The notes beneath the pieces are model-generated. The model searched no databases. It was not told where the DNA came from and saw only the letters and a program-made list of their open reading frames with translations. Position numbers and translations under genes: made by a program. From Guyanagaster necrorhizus (Eukaryota; Basidiomycota; Agaricomycetes; Agaricales; Physalacriaceae): a stretch of DNA of 64,000 nt. The stretch is taken from the NCBI RefSeq assembly GCF_019112545.1, contig NW_025064932.1, positions 124,001-188,000 on the forward strand, read 5' to 3'. Of the stretch, positions 12,118-23,288 are shown in pieces. Positions within the stretch are counted from its first letter, which is position 1. Every line of letters begins with the position of its first letter.

Positions 12118-13400
12118 CACTAGCTTGACCACAAACTGAGCATATAAGCTTCAGCTTAGTCAGCAGGCATTGGCTGTAATGAAGAGTACAGCTCACCTTC
12201 ATAATAGAAATGAATATCAAAGCTCTTCAAAGAGCTTGGTGCTACATAGACAAAGGTGTATATGGAGGAAAGATATTTAGCCAAGGGATAGTTGATGTGG
12301 AGCTCACAGAGAGAGTCAACATAGATTGACCATAAGTCTCTCTGGTGAAAGAGTGATTCAAAGATAGATTCATTAAAGAATGTCCCATATAATCATGATG
12401 CATCTCTAAGAAGATTTCACAAAACCATCAGTGAAGAGATTCAACTATAAGCATAGTATTTATGCACTGTTTAGAGTAAAACTGCTCATAATCTCTCATC
12501 TACAATCAGCTTATTGGATTCTGTTAAATGGTGTTTCCTCTCTTGCTTGTGGAGTGGGACCCAACATATTTCATTCCATTCTGATGAACATCAGTCAGCT
12601 TGCTTTATATGGGTATATTTTTGCTCATACCACACAATCTTTAAATATATCATCAGACATGATTTCTTCAAGGCCAAGCTCTTGAAGACACTATATTTTC
12701 ATGACAACATCCTTTGCCATTTTACAGTGAGCTTTGCTGCTGTTCATAGACTCTTACTTTGTGCATTCTGTGTGCTAAAAACTATGTAGAGTACTATTGT
12801 GATGATTGTCTGCTCTCCTGCTGACATATTAAAAGTTTATACACTTGTCAATTCACATAACTGGCCCTGACAGAATACATTGTTAGAGTCACATCATGAA
12901 CACATCAGGACCAGGATTGAATATGAGCCTTTCAATCTTCTTATTCTGGCTAATCTGATTTTTTGTGTTTAATCTGCTCTTGGTGTCATCAAGGCTTTCT
13001 TGAAGAATGAGGGTCCAATGTTCATGTTCAAAGACTGGTTGCCAGCTTGAACTCATCTGCAATCAACAATGGTCCTTATCTTCTTAACATTAGAACAATT
13101 GAAGAGGGTTGATTTTTTGAGAGGCAGGATACATTTTCTTGTGAGATTCAATAGAAGATGTGAAGTGTGCTACTAATGTTAGCAATGTATACCAGAGTGG
13201 ACATGAATCTTGTGGATTCTGATCAATCAAATGTCAAACTCTTGGATGTCTAAAGTGCACTTTATCATATGAAACTTTTATCTCATAAATAAATTAGGAA
13301 TTAAAAGTCTTGGTTATGGTATTTATAAAGAGAGAGACCTCAAAGTCCCTGTCTTGAACCTTGTCTATGACCACCATGAGTATCTCACAATCTACAACCT
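12118..13400. repeat. CG-depleted decayed DNA, no gene recognised
   Basis: AT-rich and nearly free of CG. Open frames of 84 and 91 codons at 12,431-12,789 overlap in different plus-strand frames and resemble nothing I know. This may be the upstream part of the decayed F-box gene that follows, or other debris. Confidence 0.5.
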
Positions 13401-13406
13401 ACAGTT

Positions 13407-13680
13407 TCAACATCTAGATTACCACCAGAACTTATAGATCAAATAGTTGATGCTCTTTCCAATAATGTCCACTCTCTTAGAGCTTGTGCATTGTCCTTTC
13501 ACCAACTCATCTACCACAGCTGCTATCTGTTGAAATCTGCAAGAGAGTTTGAACAATTCAGCATTCTGGCATGCTGAGTAAAAAAAGAATCCAAGAGAAA
13601 TTAAAGGAATTAGATAGAAATTACTATAGTTGACTATCTCAAAATATATATGATCAGGAGACATCAAAACTATATGCATT
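13407..13680 (+). pseudogene. Relic of an F-box protein gene
   Basis: The plus strand encodes STSRLPPELIDQIVDALSNN followed by HSLRACALSFHQLI. This matches the start of a basidiomycete F-box domain (LPPEL.D.I.D.L at helix 1, then the L.ACSLV...W stretch). F-box proteins bind Skp1 in SCF ubiquitin ligases and often carry variable C-termini. The frame stops at about 13,578 and nothing downstream could be joined convincingly. The surrounding DNA is CG-depleted, so the gene has decayed. The family assignment rests on this one motif. Confidence 0.5.
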
Positions 13681-14479
13681 TATAGATTTATACAGAAGCA
13701 AAGTAGCATGTGTTGTGATATATAACTTATGTGATAACATTATCACATTATATCAGTCACAGTCTTATCTTAGAGCTGCATATTCTGATACCAGGATACA
13801 ACAGCATGCTCTATATCAGATCAGGTGATAATATAAGACTTTTTGGATGACAGCACATTAGAGTTTTCATTTGCATGCTGTTCAATTTTTATATGAGATG
13901 CCAGTTTCTATAAAAGGGTTGATTGTGTAAAGAGCAGTGTATCTTTTTTTCAGTTTGCAAAATGTGCCACAATATCAGCATATCAATAGAAAGAATGATT
14001 GTCAACATGTTTGAATACTACAAGCCAGTCTCCTGTTGTGAGATGTAGGCAGAAGGTCTGCTTTAGAGGCTGAGCTGATGATGTGTAAGTTGGAACTTTC
14101 TCCTTCTGTTTTGTGTGCTCATATGAATTCTTAGGTTTAGCATGTGGTTTTTATATTGGTTTGAGAGATATGTTTATACAGATATAGGCTGGACCACTTT
14201 ACAATAATTTTTTTTGTGCTTGTCATAGTCTATACAAACAAATTATGTTCTTCATTGTTCTAATACATATACAATGTCACATCAGCTTACTAAAATTTTG
14301 TGTCTGACAATGCATATTCCTAACTAAAACTGTATGCATTATGCAATATGCATTTCTAGCCTATTTTTCTGCTCTCTGACTGTGTTCCAGCCCAATCTGT
14401 ATACAAAGTCAGATTTATATATTTTGATATTATGCATTTTGAGATAGTCAACTGTAGAAAAGAAGTAGTCTAGTATAAA
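13681..14479. repeat. CG-depleted decayed DNA
   Basis: AT-rich, stop-ridden and nearly CG-free. It may hold the remainder of the F-box relic. No feature was recognised. Confidence 0.5.
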
Positions 14480-15061
14480 TATGAGAAGTTGATGGGAAAC
14501 TCCTCAGAGACTAAAGGTCTTACAAGCATATACTCTGGATACAGTCCAAATCTCAATAAGAATTCTGTCTCATCCAGCTGAGAGTAGATTGCATCTATGA
14601 CCTCTGAAGAGCCACATATCAGAGAGTTTCTCTTGAGTGTGCTTAAGCCAAAGAAAATGTGAATGATGTCCCAATACAATTACAGTGTCAATAAGATCAG
14701 AGACTACGATATTTAAAGAAGCAAGAGAGGAGTTATTCAATTCAAGTGCATTAAGGTATACAGTATCAATAAAGAGTTCTCAGGTAATAAGGTGTTTTTA
14801 GGTATAGATATGTGGGTGGTGATCATAGAAGCTAAGTCTGGGTTCAACATACCTCATTTGAAGCATCTGTTGGCCTGGCCAGACCACCATTTTCATTGGA
14901 ATATAAGTGAATAGGAACTCATGTAATCTCATTCTTGATACTAGTGAGAAGCTCTCTGATGCTTTGTTGAGATTTAGACTGTATCCAGAGTACATGCTTG
15001 TAAAACCTTTAGTCTTTAGATTACAAACTCCTGAAGAGTTTTCCTATTGACTTCTCATATT
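14480..15061. repeat. Imperfect inverted repeat with a ~350-bp spacer
   Basis: Bases ~14,480-14,560 (GAGAAGTTGATGGGAAACTC, then ACTAAAGGTCTTACAAGCAT, then ACTCTGGATACAGTC) recur as the reverse complement at ~14,960-15,061, with mostly transition differences and a short insertion in the right arm. The arms are about 80-100 bp. The outer sequence is CG-depleted, so the original repeat was probably more exact. It could be the ends of a small foldback element or two inverted copies of a gene fragment. Confidence 0.65.
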
Positions 15062-15935
15062 TATGCTAGACTACTCCTTTTCTAGTAGTTTCTAAAATTC
15101 CTTCAATTTTTCTGATTCCTTCCTTACTCAGCATGCTAAAATGCTGGACTGCTCAAATCTTTTCATAGATTCCAACATGCTTAGCCATCCAATATTACCT
15201 TCTCAACATATTGTGTTCCATTGCAAGATCACAGTGAATCTTAAAGTATTTAAGTCTGTCATAGCTATGAGCTGAGCAATGAATGGGCCTATAGACATGT
15301 ATGAATTAGAATGATTCAATTGCTGATGCTTGAGCCCAATATGGTTTGTGAAGGCAGAAAACACAGGAAGCCTGGCATTGAGGCCTGAAAGAGAGTGTAT
15401 TCTAAAGTTTTCTTAGCATCATTAGCAATTTCTAGCAGGTAATACATCTTGACACTGGAAAGGTGATGTATGCTCATTAAAGAATATATCTGACCAGATG
15501 AAACAGTATAGAAACAGTTAGGAATGGAAGAAATATTGAGCAGAGAAGAAGATATCTGTTGAAGGGAAAACAAAGCCCAAAAATACATGCTGCACCTGTA
15601 TTGAGTGCACTCATATTTATAACATTTTTGAGGCAAAACATTGGCCTCTGAGACACAATACTACCAGTGAGACTGTATCTTGTTCTATAGAGCCAAAAGC
15701 ATAGGTTTCTGTCTGTGAATTGCTATAAAACAGCTGGGCTTCAAGATCTGTCAATGAAAAGCTTATTTGAGAGTATAGCAAGATATCTGTCACACAACTT
15801 CCAGATATTCAGGCATTTAAAATAATCCACAGGTCAGAGGAATCAGTATCTATAGATCAAAAAGAGATAAATATACCAATGTCTATTATGAACAGGAATA
15901 TACTTTCACTCTCTTTAATATGACTTTGCCAAAAG
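15062..15935. repeat. CG-depleted decayed DNA upstream of the HET-type relic
   Basis: AT-rich and nearly free of CG. A 106-codon open frame on the minus strand at 15,316-15,636 has no recognisable content. The plus strand may hold earlier exons of the HET-type pseudogene, but too decayed to define. Confidence 0.45.
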
Positions 15936-17180
15936 TGACATCCTGGAGTCAAAATAAATTGCCCACCAGCATAAGAAACAGAACATTGACTCTAGTGATT
16001 TTTGTCCATACAGTCAAAGAGTCTTCTGTTGCTGTGAGAACATGATATACTGGCAGGAGAAGCAGATTGGATGTGATGCATATAATGTGCTGTCAGAGAT
16101 GCAGAAGTGGATGTCAATAAATCTAGTGGATAAAATTGCAGGGATGGCATACCTTCTGCTTGCAGATTTCATACCAGCATACTATGGAAGGCAGTCTGAG
16201 CAAGATGTATGGACAGCACTGATGGGTGTGATGAGCTATTAGTCTCAGAGAGATTTGCTTTTTCTGTATCCTGAATCTGATGATGAAAACAAAATTTGGT
16301 GATCATTATAAAAGCAGATCATGACTGAGAAGCTTCCAACAAGAGGTCTTTCATTTAATTCCCTCAATAAGTATGATACCAATTCATACTATGAACATAT
16401 TATTGAATCAGCCATTGTCTGAGGATTGTCTGAGGCAGACCTGCAAGAGTAGGAGCACCAGAAAGAAGTTGTTCTCAAGGACAATACTGGAATGGAATAT
16501 GTATTTGTGATCATTGCTTCTCATTAATATCTAATACCAGATGGTGTTAGACCTAGCTGGCACATGACCTGAACACATAATAAACTAGTGCTGTATCACA
16601 TTCATACAGTCACACTAGAGTCCACTTTAATGTGTTCTAGTATATGAAGTGCTTTCAAGGCCAAAGACAAGCAAGGCTCAAGAAAGGATAATATGAGATA
16701 AACTTATAGCTCAAAGCTGGGCTACTACAGCAAGAGCTATTCTACTTATATACTGTTCTGCTTGTAATAAATATAGCTACTGCCTATTGTACTGTTCTGT
16801 GCAATGTTACTGATGCAGCCTGGTTGTCAGAGATGGAACAATGGAGAGTTGTCTATGTGTGAAGCAACCAAATACAATGATGCTCTATCTGTTGTGATTA
16901 CTTAATCTTTCCATGCCCTTCTGAGAAAGCACCCAGGATAAGATAGATGCCCTGATAAGATAAGAAAAAGAAAAAAGATATAGAAAAATTGTAACAGATG
17001 GCTCATACACATTATTAGGCACCATATCATGAGGCTCATTATTGGGTCATCAGGTGGAGACTGCCAGATTGAGACTAAAGAAGTTGTCAATATTTAACAT
17101 GTCTAAGATGGACAAAGAGACATTAGTGTCTCAGAGCATTGCTATAAAAGTCCTTACTATCTATCTTGCTTGATGATTAA
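15936..17180 (+). pseudogene. HET-type incompatibility-like gene relic, split by a solo LTR
   Basis: The plus strand reads DKIAGMAYLLLADFIPAYYG and SEQDVWTALMGVMSY at 16,042-16,240. After a stop comes RDLLFLYPES, which resembles the C-terminal half of Agaricomycete HET-type (heterokaryon-incompatibility-like) proteins. The homologous reading continues to HXYLIPD at about 16,540, is interrupted by a 452-bp solo LTR, and resumes after it with DGSYTLLGTIS and later KKLSIFNMS near 17,080. Several stops lie at former Gln, Arg and Trp codons. The family call comes from remembered family phrasing and needs a profile search. The gene is certainly non-functional. Confidence 0.55.
16545..16996. repeat. 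Solo LTR (452 bp) of a gypsy element related to the neighbours
   Basis: The sequence begins TGTTAGACCT and ends TTGTAACA, the same termini as the 459-bp LTRs. It shares internal phrases such as AGCTCAAAGCTGG with them. It is flanked by GATGG on both sides (16,540-16,544 and 16,997-17,001). No internal region is present, so it is the product of LTR-LTR recombination after a complete element inserted into the HET-type gene. Confidence 0.88.
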
Positions 17181-18470
17181 ATATGTTCCCAATATGTTTT
17201 TGAATATATCTGATATTACATCCATTTCTACTCAACAGCTTTTAACATTGCTCACTGATATACAAGATTTAGTCTGAACATTGGCAGCATTGAGGTTTAT
17301 AGTGTTCAGTACTTAAAATATGTGAGAATGCAAAAAGAAATAATTGACCAGACTACTTCAGTCTTGTTGTAAGTAGAGAGCAGAGTAATGTACAGAGGAT
17401 TAGATTAATCTCTTGAGAGAGAGACATACTACTTAAATACATTTTGTACTTCTTCAAGATCTTTCTATGAAATACTAAATAAGTCCAGATCACAATCCAA
17501 GTCAGCTGCTGCTGATTGGCATCATATCTTTGAGTACATTCTCATATTTGCTCAGGATTGCTATCCCAACAAGTCTGATTGTGAAAGTCTCACAAATGAG
17601 AGAGAGTTTAATTCTGAGATTTGGAGACATGGTTTCTCTATATTTGATGTGACATGGCAAGTTGGAAGACTGGATATTGCATGAGGAGAGAATCAAACAC
17701 TGGATGTTGGTAGTGGTTCAAACAAAAGACCAGCCTGGAAGCTGTCACTTTCAGACATGGCACTTGCCTGGAATCAATTCAGTTATATTCTTACCACTTC
17801 CTCTAAAGTTTTGCTTTGCTATTTTTCACCTTCACTTCATCTATCTACTTGCTGTTGTAATTATTATTTTCATGTCCTTTATTCAGATTGTGTGCTTGCA
17901 CATTTTTCTCTGCTCTCTCCTCTATTGATGTTCAACATCTCAGCTAATACCTATGACACTGTATGACACATCATCTATTGATGGAAACATTCAGACCCAT
18001 GCCCACATTGCAACATAGTGGGTGTACTTGTGAATGAATGTGTTTTTGGCTAATCTTTGTGTCAGACTTTGTTGTATTATGGGGCAGGGAATATTTCTTC
18101 TCACCTTCCATCTCTGCTATATTGAATACCATTGCTGCCTAATACATAACTGACAGTGATGTAGTTGACTGAGAGTAGATTCTCTGATGTTGGAACATAA
18201 TGGCTTATGGATAATGTTTTCACAGATACAATACCATAATAATGTAATGTAAGAGAATCTGAGTACTTCATCTGCACAGAATTAAGTTTTGAGCATGCAT
18301 GCTATCATTAGTATAAACTACCATTCTCCAAAAAAACTGAAATCAGATATTTATGTGCTTACTCTAATTGCTGAAGAGATTTACTTTTTGGGCTTCCTTC
18401 ACTTGAATCCTGATTCTCCAGAGTCCCTAGAATATCCTAAAAATGTAAGTTGTATTAGTTGCGAATATTC
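17181..18470. repeat. CG-depleted DNA up to the compartment boundary
   Basis: AT-rich and nearly CG-free up to about 18,455. Open frames of 61-88 codons at 17,662-17,966 and 18,289-18,474 are unrecognised. CG dinucleotides reappear abruptly at about 18,462 and are frequent from 18,505 on. Confidence 0.55.
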
Positions 18471-18803
18471 CTGACAATGTGCACATCTGAGGAGGTTACA
18501 AAGAAACGACATCAACTCCCGGACCGCGCTATCCGTTCTTACCTAGCCGCCGGCAAAGTAGCACAGCCGCTAAAAACATGTTCTTTTCCTTCCACCACGA
18601 CCTCACGAAAGTGAAAACATAAGGTACCTGTTTCCTCCTCTATCATTTGCTTTCCAATCCATTCCTGTCGAACTTGAAGAGCGATAATCCAACGCCAACA
18701 CCTCCGGACAAATCCCATTCAAAAGGAGCGGCAGCCGGCAACAGGCGCTTGGCTTCACGCTTAGGTAAATGGAGACCACGAGCTATCTCTCCTCTGTGTT
18801 ATC

Positions 18804-21800
18804 ATGTACAGAATTGGCGTCGACGTTGGAGGTGCGCAACGATACACTTTATACCTGAAATGGACCGACGATAGGGAGCAGGAACGAATACGGACGGTGT
18901 CATTGTCGACCTCACCAAGACTCACGACCCGGAAACACGCGGCATCGTAGCGTCTTTCAAGCATAAGACGACTGTTGATGTTACGGACGGTATCGAGGCT
19001 GCAGTGAGGAACGTCCTGACTGATGCGAATGTCGACCCTCGCGATGGGAAGGTGCTCAGTCTGACCATTGGGACGACGGTAAGCCAACCTGCTGCCCTGT
19101 GGATTCTTGTTCACATCTTTTGAGTAGCACTTTATCAATGCTGTCGTGCAATCGGATGCAAGGAGGCTGCAGAAGGTGGCAATCATTCGGCTTGCTGCTC
19201 CTTACACCGCCGAAGTCCCTCCTGTTCGTCCGATTGCATGATAGGCTTCCCTCTGCCTTTCATTCTGATATTTGCACAGTTCGTTGATTTCCCGGAGAAT
19301 TTGAAGAAGCTCATGAATGGGCACTACGCGATAATTGCCGGTGGTCTTCAAATGTAAGGCGTATCTTTGCCGCATTTACATTTACACATGGCTTATATCG
19401 GGATCTCAGAGATGGCCGTCGAATCAATGATATTATAGAAACTGAGGTTGTAGAACAAGCGGTTCAGATCAAATCCAAGAGCCTGAAAAATGTCGTCGTT
19501 ATCGGAGTGTGTACGTCTTTAGTTTCGGTTTTCTCTGACCCCTGCTCAAGCTGTATCAGTTTCTCCATTGGACGTTTCAGGTATCAATGAGTACAAGGTC
19601 CGAGACATACTTGCTAGAGAACTTGGTCTAGACGTCAACATTATATGTTCTCGTGATGGTGTGTTCTCCTGCACCAGTTCAACAACCCACCACTGATAAT
19701 TGTTATCACAGTTGGACAAGTCGGCTTCCTGGAACGCGAAAATGCATCTATCCTGAACGCGTCGATCACCACTTTTGCACAGCATACCATACGAGGATTT
19801 GAGCGGGCCATGAAGAGGCTCGGGTTAACGTGTCCTCTTTACATCACCCAGGTCGGTTGTTTGTCCGGATAACGCTCGGCTTCTCATCATTGTAATTCAG
19901 AACGATGGCACACTGACGACGGCTGCTGATGCTGCACAGCTGCCTATCCGCACATTTTCTTCTGGAGCCACTAATTCCATGCGAGGCGCTTCGTATTTGG
20001 CTGGGATCGATCTAAAGAGAAAAGACGGAACTGGAAAGAGTATGCTCGTCGTGGATGTAGGCGGAACGACCACAGATGTGGGTATGTTGTTGCCAAGTGG
20101 GTTTCCTCGGCAAGCCGCCGCGTTCATCGAAGGTGCGTCGCTTGCTCCATCAGTCCCTCATATCCTCAATTTCTTTCCAGTGGGAGGTGTTCGTACCAAG
20201 TGAGTAATTGCGGAGGCCATTGACCTAACGTTTACTGACCTCTTTGCAAAGCTTCTCCATGCCAGACGTCAGCTCCATCGGTCTCGGGGGCGGCTCTAGG
20301 GTTCACACTGAAGATACCAAGGTTACTGTAGGCCCGGATTCCGTTGGTCATTATGTGGGACCGATGCTTTTTTCCTCATTCCAGACTGACACGTCCGTGA
20401 AAGTTGACTCGAGATGCGAAAGTGTTTGGTGGCAACATTCTGACTGCGACTGACGTTGCTGTCTGTGCCGGAGAGAAGGATATCGGTGACGCGTCCCTGG
20501 TGTATACAGTAAGTGATGATGTGGTGGCGAAAGCCCAGTATGCTGTGAAAAGGCTACTCGAGGTGGGTCTGGACCCTTTCAGTTGTGCAGACCTCTCATT
20601 ATCTCACTTTAGGGTGTCATTGACCGCATGAAGACGAGTCCAGAAGATTGCCCACTGCTTCTTGTCGGTGGAGGATCTGTTATTGCACCCCCTACTCTCA
20701 CTGGAGTCAAAGAGATCATGTAAGTATAGAGTTCATCTTTACCCTATGACAATGATATATCTTTATCCAGCCTCCCTCCCTTTCACAGCGTCGCTAATGC
20801 CGTTGGGGCTGCCATTGCGAATGTATCGGGGGAAGTCGACACCATCGAAATTCTGGAGGGCAAGAGTCTGCCCGATACGCTCGAACGGATAAAGGTAGAG
20901 GCTATGGCTAAAGCAGTGGAAGCTGGCGCGGATCCACAGACGACCAGGATCGCAGAAGTCAATGTGCTGCCTGTACAGGTGAATTTCACTGCCTAGGCGT
21001 TAGCATGTGTTGTTAATGACGACTTTCTTATAGTATGTCACCAATCAGGCTACGAGGATCATTGTTAGGGCTATTGGAGAGCTTGGGACGCCGAAAGAAA
21101 GCAAAGTTGTTCCGAGTAAATCAGAAGATCATCAGGACCTACCCGAAGATAACGAGGTCGAGGCTGTACAAAAAGTTCTTGCAGAGAGTGCGGAGATCGT
21201 CGAAAGGATAGATTACGAGACGTACAGACCCACCATCGTTGGCGATGAATGGATTGTTACTGAGACAGATCTCTGTGCGTGTGGTCCAGTCCCTTCTTAT
21301 TCCCGCCGTTCATTCACATATTTGTTTCTTGCAGTCTTCATAATGGAAGGATGCGGAGTGCTCGGAACTGTTTGTTAACAAATATCCTCTACCTTTTCCT
21401 GAGATATTAATTGATTCTACACCACAGGGAGGAGGCGGATCACCTTATCCTTCGTATCTCATTGCTAGAGAAATTCTTCATGATGGTGGTTGTATCAGGG
21501 TGGTCGACCATTCATCTCTCCCGGATGAAGCATATGTAGTTCGGGGCGGTATGATGGGCTCTCCATCCGTTGGCTCTGAGAGACTGGAGGATGCGAAGCA
21601 AATCTTGACGGCCGGCAAGGAGTTAGCCCGTCACTGTGGTATTACGGAGTATGTCGCCACGTTGTGGTAAGGGCGATATCCGTTTTTTGTCGTCTTTCAT
21701 TGTTCACAGATGTTCCAAACTGTAGCGATGAAATCGGGGGTGGTAACGGAATGCAGTCATTGATCTTGTCTCAGTGCGTTAGATATTATTATATTCCCTT

Positions 21801-23120
21801 GGCGTAAAGTAACCATTCTACAGCTACTATAATGTCCCTGCCTTGGATGGTGATCTGATGGGTCGTGGTACGTTGTACAACTGACCCAGACTCACTTAAG
21901 CTCACGTATATTTAGCCTATCCTAATCTCCACCAAACCATTCCCTGTGTGTACAGTTGTACACCACAGCTGGCCGAGAGACTGACTGCTTTTGATAACAG
22001 CTGTATACGGTTTACCAAATGCGTGAGCACCTTGCAGACTGATTCTCAGCATGTCCTTATGGACGAAAATGAAATAGTCTTACTCCCTGCGCCTTACACG
22101 ATGGAGACGGAAATGTCGTGGTATGTTAATCTGTACATTTATGGCCTAGCCTAACAGGCTCGTAGATCATGAGCCGTGCAAAGGACAATTATGCAGTAGA
22201 ATCATTCATGAGAGTTGTAACAACGGAGATGGGCTCATCTGCCGCACTCATCCCTGCGCCAATGACCGTAACAGAAGCCAGAGACTATGGTGTTCGTCGA
22301 ACTCTGAGCCAAGCGTGGGGTATCGGTCGTGCTATTGCCATGTGCCGACAGAAAAGGTATGTCATAAAGTCATTGTCAGACCTGATACTTATTGTCCGGC
22401 TTCATCAGTGATTTGAAGAGTGTTCCAGATGAGATTTTGAAGCTACAGAACGGCAAGCTTGTGTTTATTGGAAAGATTGTCGACGTTTCTCGGGTTTGCA
22501 TCCTTACCTATTTCCGTGTTCAAAGCACTCATGAGCTGTTGCAGGAAGTTCGGGCAGGTTTCACTTGGGGAGAAGTGAAGATTGCGCGACTGCGCGAAGA
22601 TGAACTAGAAGACAGTTCCGCCAGCAGGTTGGATATGGACTATGGCCCTGATGACTATATGATTATCCCGTTCCAGAACGAGAACGTGTGCGCCTATATT
22701 GAGAAGCCTGATGGCGGCCGCAGCGTACGTTGATTTGATGCTTCACTTATTCCATTTCCGATTAAATAAACCAATAGGTTGCTGCTATTGTACCGGACCT
22801 CATCAACGTGTTAGACTCTCAGAGCGGCTCCCACTTGGGCACACAGATGTGTAGGTCACGGTCCGGCGATCCGAACACTGTTTATTAATATCCTTTTTCA
22901 GATTCTTACGGTTTGAGGGTAACTGTGATAGTCATGGCGGGATCGCCACTCTGGCAAAGCGAGAGAGGACTCAAGAGCGGCGGACCTGCTGCGTTCGGGT
23001 AAGTTCGGTACAGTAGCTTATTGTGGTGGACGCCATTGACCAATAGGTAGGTTTGATCATCCATATACCCCTGTTGGAGAGTACAAAACTCCTATGTCTG
23101 TTATCGAGGCGTACAGATGA
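18804..23120 (+). CDS. Hydantoinase/oxoprolinase (HyuA type) fused to S-methylthiohydantoin desulfurase (DUF917) domain
   Basis: This is an intron-rich gene of about twenty short introns encoding roughly 1,000 residues. It starts MYRIGVDVGG; intron 18,832-18,881 joins this to TNTDGVIVDLTK, the conserved HyuA N-terminal signature. It continues with SLTIGTT/HFINAVV (intron 19,079-19,127), an ATPase-type second loop DVGGTTTDVGMLLPSG at about 20,055-20,100, and GLGGGSRVHT and VGGGSVIAPPT. From about 21,330 the C-terminal half (GGGGSPYPSYLIAREILHDG, VRGGMMGSPSVGSERLE, EIGGGNGMQS) is a DUF917/S-methylthiohydantoin desulfurase domain. The last exon ends in SVIEAYR and a stop. Family members hydrolyse hydantoin- or 5-oxoproline-like rings with ATP; the exact substrate is not visible. 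The protein is likely cytosolic. It looks intact and vertically inherited. Confidence 0.9.
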
Positions 23121-23288
23121 TAAAGGCAACGATAAAGTGTACCATGTAGATTTTTCTCGTTCACCCTGGCAGACTCTGTGATAAAGCAAGGGGTATAGAT
23201 ATTACTCGAGACCAGGTTACATGTGGAAAACACAGGATCAAAGCGCATATACTTGTGAGAAACCGTGACTGTAAATCTAATCATCCCA

